A stretch of 6,852 nt of DNA, from assembly GCA_003152595.1 (NCBI GenBank), contig PMAM01000206.1:31775-38626 (forward strand), read 5' to 3'. The DNA is from Acidobacterium sp. GTDB taxonomy: Bacteria > Acidobacteriota > Terriglobia > Terriglobales > Acidobacteriaceae. How positions within the stretch are numbered: position 1 is the first letter of the stretch; every line of letters starts with the position of its first letter. Below are positions 1 through 5,184 of the stretch, one piece after another. A program made the translations under genes and the position numbers. Below the pieces are notes generated by a model that did no database searches, was not told the origin of the DNA, and worked only from the letters and a program-made list of their open reading frames with translations.

Positions 1-965
1 TCCAGTTCATGGATCAGGACTTCGATGCCGAGGGCAACTTCATCAACCACACCCACCGCTGGCTCTACGTTGACTGGGCCCTCGATCTCAACGGCGACAC
101 GCCGCAGACGCGCATCGCCACTACGTTCGAGTACATCCGCGCCTATCGCGCCGGTGCCTTCCTCCTGCGCCAGATCGGGGACACGGCCAACGCCAACAAA
201 TTCGAGCAGCGCGCCGATCAGCTTGCCCAGCACAGCCAGGGTGCGTACTTTGCGGATGGCTCGTTCGGGCCGCGCTGGCAGACCAATGCCATGGCCGTCC
301 TTTCGGGCACTGCGAAGCCGGATCAGTACAGCACGATCTGGCAGAACGTCCTCGACAACGTCGGCAAACCGACCTGGCGTCCGGACATCGTCTCGCCCTA
401 TTACGGCTCCTACGTGCTGGACGCCATGGCCCGCATGGACCACCGCGCCGACGCCCTCACCTGGATTCGCACCTACTGGGGCGGCATGATCCACGAAGGC
501 GCCACCAGCTTCTGGGAGGCCTACGATCCCTCCTGGCCCAAACGCGATCCCCACGTCGACCTCCAGGCCGACGACACCGCCGGCTATCGCATCTCGCTCG
601 CGCACGGCTGGTCCAGCGCGCCAACCTGGTGGCTGCTGGAGCAGGTGCTCGGCATCGTACCAACGGCGTCCGGCTTCAGCCAGGCGACCATCCGGCCGGA
701 CCTCATTGATCTGGAGTGGGCGCGCGGCGCCGAGCCCACCCCTCACGGCCTCATCAAGGTCGACCTGCACAAGGAAGGCCAGGGACTGCGCGCGGCGATT
801 GACATCCCTGACGGAGTCGACGCCACGGTGCTGTTTCCGGTCCGGGCCGGGACCGACCACGTGAGCGTGAACGGCAGCTCCCAAACCGGAACGCCCGCCG
901 AAAACGGAACCCGGCTCGCCCTGCACCTCGGGAAGGCTGGCCACTTCGAGATCCACGCGGAATAA
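1..965 (+). CDS. Alpha-L-rhamnosidase (GH78), C-terminal part; 5' end outside the window
   Basis: The reading frame is open from the first base (codons at 3-5, 6-8 and so on) and ends at TAA 963-965, so only about 320 C-terminal residues are seen. GH78 enzymes are usually 900 residues or more, so most of the gene lies upstream. GH78 inverting glycosidases remove terminal alpha-L-rhamnose from plant glycosides, pectin and other polysaccharides, and are often exported. Numbering from the Met codon at 9, residues 1 to about 210 look like the end of the (alpha/alpha)6 catalytic barrel. The stretch GATSFWE (164-170) matches the conserved segment carrying the general-base Glu, here Glu170 (codon 516-518). 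The phrases RISLAHGWSSAPTWWLLEQ and LGIVPTASGF, followed by a beta-rich tail, match the junction to the C-terminal beta-sandwich domain. The general acid and any signal peptide would lie upstream and cannot be checked. The Met at 9 is internal, not the start. Third codon positions are C-rich. The family call is strong; exact substrate is unknown. Confidence 0.9.
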   Translation, partial: QFMDQDFDAEGNFINHTHRWLYVDWALDLNGDTPQTRIATTFEYIRAYRAGAFLLRQIGDTANANKFEQRADQLAQHSQGAYFADGSFGPRWQTNAMAVLSGTAKPDQYSTIWQNVLDNVGKPTWRPDIVSPYYGSYVLDAMARMDHRADALTWIRTYWGGMIHEGATSFWEAYDPSWPKRDPHVDLQADDTAGYRISLAHGWSSAPTWWLLEQVLGIVPTASGFSQATIRPDLIDLEWARGAEPTPHGLIKVDLHKEGQGLRAAIDIPDGVDATVLFPVRAGTDHVSVNGSSQTGTPAENGTRLALHLGKAGHFEIHAE

Positions 966-987
966 ACGCGAGCTGAGACGCTGAGCA

Positions 988-1027
988 TTTCTGCTGGACA
1001 TACGATTTCGGCATTAGTATGCAGAAA
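988..1027. promoter_or_regulatory. Two overlapping inverted repeats in the spacer upstream of the permease gene
   Basis: A perfect 7-bp inverted repeat, TTTCTGC (988-994) and GCAGAAA (1021-1027), encloses a second perfect 5-bp repeat, CATAC (999-1003) and GTATG (1017-1021). Both use base 1021, so the two stems cannot form fully at the same time. The spacer also has a TGGACA hexamer (995-1000) resembling a -35 box, but the best -10-like hexamers downstream are poor or badly spaced (TAGTAT 1015-1020, 14-bp gap; TATGCA 1018-1023, 17-bp gap). This is probably the promoter and operator area for the permease gene. Function is inferred only from position and symmetry. There is no T-tract, so a terminator for the rhamnosidase gene is unlikely. 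Confidence 0.35.
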
Positions 1028-1054
1028 CCATCCAGGAGGCCGAGGTTCAGGCGC

Positions 1055-1062
1055 GGAAGGAG
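1055..1062 (+). promoter_or_regulatory. Ribosome-binding site of the permease gene
   Basis: GGAAGGAG is a strong Shine-Dalgarno match. It lies 8 bases before the GTG at 1071 and 11 before the ATG at 1074. The spacing favours GTG, but the two candidate starts are adjacent codons and differ by only one residue. Confidence 0.8.
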
Positions 1063-1070
1063 TTGAGAAC

Positions 1071-3587
1071 GTGATGCACATTGAGGAACAGAGCCGCGAG
1101 GTCTGGCAGTGGCCGCGGGTCGAAAGTGTGTGGGCGGATGTGAAGTATGCGCTGCGACAGATGCGCCGGAACCCCGGCTTTGCAGCGACGGCGATCGGAA
1201 CCCTGGCCCTCGGGATTGGCGCGGCGGCGGCGATGTTCACCGTGGTGGATCATGTCCTGCTGCGGCCGTTGCCGTACACGGATGCGGGGCGGCTGGTGAC
1301 GATGGAGGAGCGTGGATCCGATCCAAGATTCAGCGGTCCGGCGCCATGGGTCGATATCGCCGAGTGGCGTGCCGACAGCCGGTCATGGGAGGACATCGGG
1401 TTCTGGGCGCCGATGCACGGACGCAGCTACGTGGAGGGAAACAGCTCCGCGCTGCAGGTGGATGCCGAGGAGGTGAGCCCCAATCTGTTTGCGATGCTGG
1501 GCACGAAGACAGAGCTGGGGCGGGGATTCGTCGCGGAGCAGCCGGGGTTCGGCGCAGTGAAGAACGTGGGCTCGATGGTGCTGAGCGATCAGATATGGCA
1601 TGCGGCGTTTGGAGGCGATCCAAACATCGTCGGCAAAGTCGTGCGGGTCAATGATCAGCCGTACACGGTCGTAGCCGTGATGCCGGCCGGTTTCAGCTTT
1701 CCGGCATCGACCGGAGTGAACGGCCAGGTGTGGGCGACGATCGAGCTGCTGGCCAACGATAACGGCCGCGATTACAAATCGAGGTACTACAACGTGATCG
1801 CTAAGCTGCGTCGAGGCGTCGCGGTGGCGGCGGCCCAGGCGGAGATGGCGACGATCCAGAAACACGTGGCGGCGCAATACAAAGATGCGGAGGACCGCGC
1901 GAATCACACCAGGATCGCAATGGAGCGGTACGGCGATTCGCTGGTCGATAAAGATGTGAAGAAAGCCCTGCTGGCGCTGCTGGCGGCGGCGGGCGTGCTG
2001 TGGCTGATCGCCAGTGTGAACGTGACGAATCTGTTGCTGGCGCGGGCCATGGCGCGGCAGCGGGAGATCGCGATGCGCGGTGCCCTGGGCGCGAGCCGTG
2101 GGCGGCTGCTGCAGCAGATGCTGGTCGAGGGCCTGATGCTGAGCGGGTGCGCGGCGGTGCTGGGCATCGGGCTGGCGCTCGTGGCCGTGCGGCTGACGAA
2201 GAGCGCGGCGCCCCTGCACCTCAACGTGGATTTTTCGACGCAGGTGGACTGGCGGATTCTCGCCGGCCTGTGCGGGCTGACGCTGCTGACCGCTGTGCTG
2301 GCGTCGGCGTGGCCGGCGTTCATGGCCGCGTGGGCGCCCATCGAGCCGGCGCTCAAGCAGGGTGGGCAGCAGACCGGTGTGGGGCGGCGGCACAACCGCC
2401 TGCGCAGCGGGCTGGTGGCGGTGGAGGTGGCCATGTCGCTGACGCTGCTGGTGGCCTGCGGGCTGCTGCTGCGGACGATCTACACGCTGCGGCATGTGCC
2501 GTTGGGGTACCGGACGGATCACATCGTCGTCGCGAATCTGTCGATCCCGTCGTACCGGTTCTCGAATCAGAGCGTCGAAACGAATCTGTATCAGCCGCTG
2601 TTACAGAGGGCGCAGCAGCTGCACGGCGTCGATGCGGCGGGGCTGATCAGCGAGGTGCCGCTGGGGCAGACATTCAACATCATGCTGACGCTGCGCATGA
2701 ACGGCAACACGATTGCAGCGGGACTGAAGACGGCGAGCCCGGATATCCAGACGATTTTCGGGATGAAGATGCTCGCCGGGCGTTTCTTCACCAACGAGGA
2801 CACGCCGACGTCGCAGGGCGTGGCAGTGGTCAATCCGGCGTTTGCGCGCGAATATGCGCCGAACAAGCACGACTGGAATTCGCTGCTGGGCATGAGGGTG
2901 TGGAATCTGCGCAAGGACATGCCGGCGAAGATCGTCGGCGTGCTGGAGGACGAGCGGCAGAAGGCCGTGGCGCAGCCGTCTCAGCCGGAGGTGGAGATCT
3001 GCCTTTGCCAGATCACACCGGGTGCGAGCGTCTATGGCCCGTCGACCATCGCAATGGATCTGGCGGTGCGGACCGAGCGGCCCACGAAGCAGATGATTCC
3101 GGAGCTGCGGGATCTCCTGCGGCAGGCGAGTCCGGAACTGGCCAACTCGACGTTCTCAACGATGGATCAGATTGTCGAGGACTCCTTCGGAAGCCAGCGG
3201 CTGGCGGCGCATCTGCTGGAGGTGTTTGGCGGCTCGGCGCTGCTGCTGTGCGTGGCGGGACTCTATGGGCTGCTCGCGTATGTCGTGACGCAGCGGACGC
3301 GCGAGTTGGGGTTGCGCATCGCACTGGGCGCGCAGCGCGGAAATCTGCTGTGGCTGGTGCTGCGCCAGGCGGGCGCAATGTTGCTCGCCGGCGTCGCCGT
3401 CGGGCTGGCCCTGGCCTGGGGTGCAGGGCAGATGGTGCGGGGTTTTCTCTACGGAGTGAAGGCCCACGATGCGTGGACGTTAGCAGGAGCAGCCGTGGTG
3501 CTCTTCCTCAGTGGCATGCTGGCCGCGTATCTGCCCGCCCGACGAGCGGCGAGCGTGAATCCGATGGAGGCGCTCCGGGCAGAGTAG
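1071..3587 (+). CDS. Acidobacterial duplicated orphan permease (ADOP), MacB/FtsX-type ABC transporter permease
   Basis: This encodes 838 residues starting at GTG 1071 (or ATG 1074). The order is: a short soluble N-terminus; an entry motif DVKYALRQMRRNPGF (23-37) and membrane helix 1 (about 38-58) followed by LLRPLPY; a periplasmic MacB-like core domain (about 60-290); an FtsX-type membrane block (helices near 298-322, 348-374, 396-420); a further helix (about 449-471); a second periplasmic domain (about 480-700); and a second FtsX block (about 712-740, 757-785, 800-823). The cytoplasmic loop motif occurs twice, REIAMRGALGASRG (331-344) and RELGLRIALGAQRG (744-757), showing the internal duplication. 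The C-terminus PARRAASVNPMEALR is typical of these proteins. There is no ATP-binding domain in the protein or elsewhere in the window, hence 'orphan'. MacB-like proteins transmit force or move substrates across the inner membrane in partnership with an ATPase; the role of ADOPs is not established. Codon third positions are G-rich, unlike the neighbours. Family assignment is confident; function is open. Confidence 0.95.
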   Translation: MMHIEEQSREVWQWPRVESVWADVKYALRQMRRNPGFAATAIGTLALGIGAAAAMFTVVDHVLLRPLPYTDAGRLVTMEERGSDPRFSGPAPWVDIAEWRADSRSWEDIGFWAPMHGRSYVEGNSSALQVDAEEVSPNLFAMLGTKTELGRGFVAEQPGFGAVKNVGSMVLSDQIWHAAFGGDPNIVGKVVRVNDQPYTVVAVMPAGFSFPASTGVNGQVWATIELLANDNGRDYKSRYYNVIAKLRRGVAVAAAQAEMATIQKHVAAQYKDAEDRANHTRIAMERYGDSLVDKDVKKALLALLAAAGVLWLIASVNVTNLLLARAMARQREIAMRGALGASRGRLLQQMLVEGLMLSGCAAVLGIGLALVAVRLTKSAAPLHLNVDFSTQVDWRILAGLCGLTLLTAVLASAWPAFMAAWAPIEPALKQGGQQTGVGRRHNRLRSGLVAVEVAMSLTLLVACGLLLRTIYTLRHVPLGYRTDHIVVANLSIPSYRFSNQSVETNLYQPLLQRAQQLHGVDAAGLISEVPLGQTFNIMLTLRMNGNTIAAGLKTASPDIQTIFGMKMLAGRFFTNEDTPTSQGVAVVNPAFAREYAPNKHDWNSLLGMRVWNLRKDMPAKIVGVLEDERQKAVAQPSQPEVEICLCQITPGASVYGPSTIAMDLAVRTERPTKQMIPELRDLLRQASPELANSTFSTMDQIVEDSFGSQRLAAHLLEVFGGSALLLCVAGLYGLLAYVVTQRTRELGLRIALGAQRGNLLWLVLRQAGAMLLAGVAVGLALAWGAGQMVRGFLYGVKAHDAWTLAGAAVVLFLSGMLAAYLPARRAASVNPMEALRAE

Positions 3588-3600
3588 CGAACCACCAATC

Positions 3601-3625
3601 GCTCCCGGCTCCCGGCTCCCAGCTC
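3601..3625. repeat. 7-bp tandem repeat, about 3.6 copies
   Basis: GCTCCCG at 3601-3607 and 3608-3614, GCTCCCA at 3615-3621, then GCTC at 3622-3625. It lies 14 bases after the permease stop codon in the 100-base spacer 3588-3687. It may vary in copy number by slippage. A weak 5-bp stem (3586-3590 with 3599-3603) precedes it, but there is no T-tract, so I do not call a terminator. Nothing else is recognisable in this spacer. Confidence 0.7.
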
Positions 3626-3687
3626 ATGTTAGTGTTGGGTAAAGGCCGTTGCGCGCACGTCCCGCGCGTCCCTGCGCTCTTCGCGTT

Positions 3688-4014
3688 ATGCCGTCGCCGC
3701 CCAATCTGGTGTCCCCCGCTCCTCCTTCGCCCACCAGCCCTGCCGCGACCGCAGGCTCTTCTGAACAGCATCGAGCCGCTCACTGGCTCCGCCGCGCCGA
3801 CCTCTTCCTCCGTGTCATCGTCCGCCTCTACATCGGCCTCATCCTCGTCTTCCTTCCCTGGACCCACGCCTGGACCTACAACCGCTTCTTCCTCTATTAC
3901 GCAGAAGTTGCAAAAGTTATGGAAAACGGCGCTCTCCGCGGAATGGTCTCCGGCCTCGGTCTGCTGAATCTCTGGATCGCCATCTCCGAAGCGATCCATT
4001 ACAAAGAAAGCTGA
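3688..4014 (+). CDS. Small conserved-looking membrane protein, two predicted helices, coupled to the LOG gene
   Basis: This encodes 108 residues from ATG 3688. An in-frame TTG at 3649 would add 13 Arg/Ala/Pro-rich residues and looks less likely; a GTG at 3709 is another option. No clear Shine-Dalgarno sequence precedes any of them. Residues 1-30 are rich in Pro, Ser and Ala and are probably disordered. Two hydrophobic segments follow, about 38-58 (ending LVFLPWTHAW) and 84-103 (GMVSGLGLLNLWIAISEAI). The sequence between them, with YNRFFLYYAEV, is short and aromatic. The RGxVSGLGLLNLW pattern resembles uncharacterised small membrane proteins of Acidobacteria that I recall, but I know no function. 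The TGA at 4012-4014 is separated by one base from the ATG of the LOG gene, so the two are almost certainly co-transcribed and probably translationally coupled. Hydrophobic pattern and coupling support a real gene; the N-terminus is uncertain. Confidence 0.7.
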   Translation: MPSPPNLVSPAPPSPTSPAATAGSSEQHRAAHWLRRADLFLRVIVRLYIGLILVFLPWTHAWTYNRFFLYYAEVAKVMENGALRGMVSGLGLLNLWIAISEAIHYKES

Positions 4015-4015
4015 G

Positions 4016-4948
4016 ATGCCTCGCAAGCTTCCGGACCCACTCGCCAAAGCCGCCCTGGCCTACGAAAACGAGGCCTTCCTCAATAGTCCCGACGGCCGCA
4101 TCCTGCGCATCCTCGCCGAATACTCCGAGCCCCTCGCCCGCTTCCGCCGCGAGCGCATTCAGGACACGGTCGTCTTCTTCGGTTCTGCCCGCTTCCGTGC
4201 CCTCGACGAGGCCAGCCGCGAGCTGGAGCTCCTTGAAAACACCGGCTCCCGCCAGGCCGCTCCTGAAGAGGAACAGCCCGCGCGACAGCCCGAAATCGAC
4301 CAGGGCACATCGACCGAGCTGCGCCTCCGCCGCGCCGAAGCCGCCGTCGAAATGGCCCACTACTACGAGGATGCGCGCCGCCTCGCCTTCCTCCTCACCA
4401 AATGGGCCAAGGAGCTCAGGTTCCGCCGCAATCGCTTCGTCGTCACGTCCGGCGGAGGACCCGGCATTATGGAAGCCGCCAACCGCGGCGCCTGGGAAGC
4501 CGGCGGCAAAACCATCGGCCTCAACATCAGCCTCCCCTTCGAGCAGGTCCCCAACCGCTTCATCACTCCGGCGCTCAACTTCGAGTTCCACTACTTCTTC
4601 ATGCGCAAGTACTGGTTCGCGTACCTGGCCAAGGCGCTTGTGGTTTTTCCAGGCGGCTTCGGCACTCTCGACGAGATGTTTGAAATCCTGACCCTCTCGC
4701 AGACCCAGAAGCTCGCCAAGAAGATCACCGTCGTGCTCTACGGATCGAGCTACTGGCAGCAGGTCATCAACCTCGACGTCCTCGTCGATAAAGGCACCAT
4801 CTCGCCCCGCGACCGCGAGCTCTTCCAGTGCGTCGACTCGGTCGACCAGGCCTTCGAGATCCTCAAGGAGGGCCTCACCCGCAATCACCTCGAGCCTGAA
4901 TCCGCGCAGGAGGCGGACACGCCCGACATTGCGCAGACCCGCCGTTGA
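4016..4948 (+). CDS. LOG family protein (TIGR00730-like Rossmann-fold nucleotide 5'-monophosphate phosphoribohydrolase)
   Basis: This encodes 310 residues from ATG 4016. Proteins of this family split a nucleoside 5'-monophosphate into free base and ribose 5-phosphate; plant LOG and some bacterial members activate cytokinins this way, while others probably act in nucleotide salvage. Signature features are VVFFGSARF (52-60) at the first Rossmann strand, SGGGPGIMEAANRG (145-158) with the conserved Glu, and PGGFGTLDE (212-220), the PGGxGTxxE motif that binds phosphoribose and carries the second catalytic acid. FEFHYFFMRKYW (169-180 region onward) is characteristic of the longer bacterial group. 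At 310 residues it is much longer than the compact ~200-residue LOGs. The extra length is an N-terminal helical region (1-50) and a segment at 61-140 that includes an acidic, Gln-rich linker (about 75-100, with PEEEQPARQPE). It is a cytoplasmic enzyme by composition. It lies one base after the small membrane-protein gene, so a membrane-linked function is possible. No strong RBS is seen, in line with coupling. The natural substrate cannot be told from the sequence. Confidence 0.93.
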   Translation: MPRKLPDPLAKAALAYENEAFLNSPDGRILRILAEYSEPLARFRRERIQDTVVFFGSARFRALDEASRELELLENTGSRQAAPEEEQPARQPEIDQGTSTELRLRRAEAAVEMAHYYEDARRLAFLLTKWAKELRFRRNRFVVTSGGGPGIMEAANRGAWEAGGKTIGLNISLPFEQVPNRFITPALNFEFHYFFMRKYWFAYLAKALVVFPGGFGTLDEMFEILTLSQTQKLAKKITVVLYGSSYWQQVINLDVLVDKGTISPRDRELFQCVDSVDQAFEILKEGLTRNHLEPESAQEADTPDIAQTRR

Positions 4949-4969
4949 CCCTCAGTAACAGTCAGGGTC
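4947..4969. repeat. 6-bp inverted repeat directly at the LOG stop codon
   Basis: GACCCT (4947-4952) and AGGGTC (4964-4969) form a perfect stem with an 11-base loop, starting inside the TGA stop codon. No run of T follows, so it is not a standard intrinsic terminator. It could protect or end the LOG transcript in another way, or be chance. Confidence 0.35.
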
Positions 4970-4980
4970 CTGATAGTGGC

Positions 4981-5009
4981 GCCTGAGTTACCGCAGGATA
5001 GCCTCAGGC
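4981..5009. repeat. 7-bp inverted repeat downstream of the LOG gene
   Basis: GCCTGAG (4981-4987) and CTCAGGC (5003-5009) are perfectly complementary with a 15-base loop. It follows the hairpin at 4947-4969 by 11 bases, giving two stems in tandem after the LOG gene. No T-tract follows, so a Rho-independent terminator is not supported by classical criteria. A transcript-end or attenuator role is inference. Confidence 0.4.
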
Positions 5010-5033
5010 CATGGATCGAAAGACACTTGAATC

Positions 5034-5050
5034 TACAAGGGTTTACAAGG
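5034..5050. promoter_or_regulatory. Direct repeat TACAAGG with 10-bp period (possible operator)
   Basis: TACAAGG occurs at 5034-5040 and 5044-5050, with starts 10 bases apart. Repeats spaced by about one helical turn are common in sites bound side by side by transcription regulators. It lies about 135-150 bases upstream of the PHP gene start. No matching promoter elements could be set with confidence, so function is inferred from geometry only. Confidence 0.3.
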
Positions 5051-5053
5051 TGC

Positions 5054-5086
5054 CCGGCATCTGTGGAGTAACGTTACCTTTGCCGG
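5054..5086. promoter_or_regulatory. Nested inverted repeat enclosing a perfect 10-bp palindrome
   Basis: CCGGCA (5054-5059) and TGCCGG (5081-5086) are perfect inverted copies. Between them lies GTAACGTTAC (5068-5077), a perfect 10-bp palindrome. The two symmetries are not exactly concentric (centres about 5070 and 5072.5). The arrangement suggests a binding site for a dimeric regulator or a foldable RNA leader ahead of the PHP gene at 5185. The GTAAC/GTTAC core also occurs at 4955-4959 and 4987-4991. No T-tract is present, so it is not an intrinsic terminator. Confidence 0.4.
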
Positions 5087-5116
5087 TTCTGCGACTGATT
5101 TATTCGATCATTCTTG

Positions 5117-5131
5117 GGGGCGTAATGCCCC
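5117..5131. repeat. Short GC hairpin in the leader of the PHP gene
   Basis: GGGGC (5117-5121) and GCCCC (5127-5131) form a perfect 5-bp stem with the loop GTAAT. It is compact and would be stable in RNA. It lies 53 bases before the PHP start codon and does not cover its RBS. A role in the leader is inference. Confidence 0.3.
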
Positions 5132-5172
5132 ATTCATGGTGCACCCCGATACTGAGCCTGGAAGTACGACCC

Positions 5173-5178
5173 AGGAGG
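5173..5178 (+). promoter_or_regulatory. Ribosome-binding site that sets the PHP gene start
   Basis: AGGAGG is a perfect Shine-Dalgarno core, 6 bases before ATG 5185. It decides the start: the in-frame ATG at 5011 has no comparable site, and the 58 codons between 5011 and 5185 cover the palindromes and do not read like protein. Confidence 0.85.
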
Positions 5179-5184
5179 CTCTCC

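Noticed and set aside
1383..2522. Antisense open frame of 379 codons inside the permease gene
   Set aside because: The product is dominated by Arg, His, Gln and Pro, as expected from the opposite strand of a GC-rich gene, and it has no recognisable motif.
1071..3587. Annotation as macB
   Set aside because: MacB carries an N-terminal ATPase and one FtsX module. This protein has no ATPase and two modules, which fits the ADOP architecture instead.
2000..3967. 655-codon open frame on the + strand overlapping the permease gene
   Set aside because: It reads as an Arg/Gly/Ala-rich product without domains, overlaps the well-supported permease in another frame, and runs through the spacer and into the next gene.
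3508..4047. Antisense open frame opposite the small membrane-protein gene
   Set aside because: It has an acidic, low-complexity product and overlaps three + strand elements. The + strand frame shows two clean hydrophobic helices and tight coupling to the LOG gene.
3917..4888. Long antisense open frame opposite the LOG gene (323 codons)
   Set aside because: It is an antisense shadow caused by C-rich third positions on the + strand. The LOG frame carries all family motifs, while the antisense product is a low-complexity Gly/Ala/Glu sequence.
4947..5009. Intrinsic terminator after the LOG gene
   Set aside because: Two stems exist, but neither is followed by a T-run, so they are listed as inverted repeats only.
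5080..5108. Sigma-70 promoter upstream of the PHP gene (TTGCCG with TTCGAT)
   Set aside because: Each hexamer matches consensus at only about half its positions, and other pairings are badly spaced, so it is not better than chance.
5011..5184. N-terminal extension of the PHP protein from ATG 5011
   Set aside because: The 58 codons cover the palindromes and hairpins, show no protein-like pattern, and ATG 5185 has a perfect AGGAGG at the right distance.
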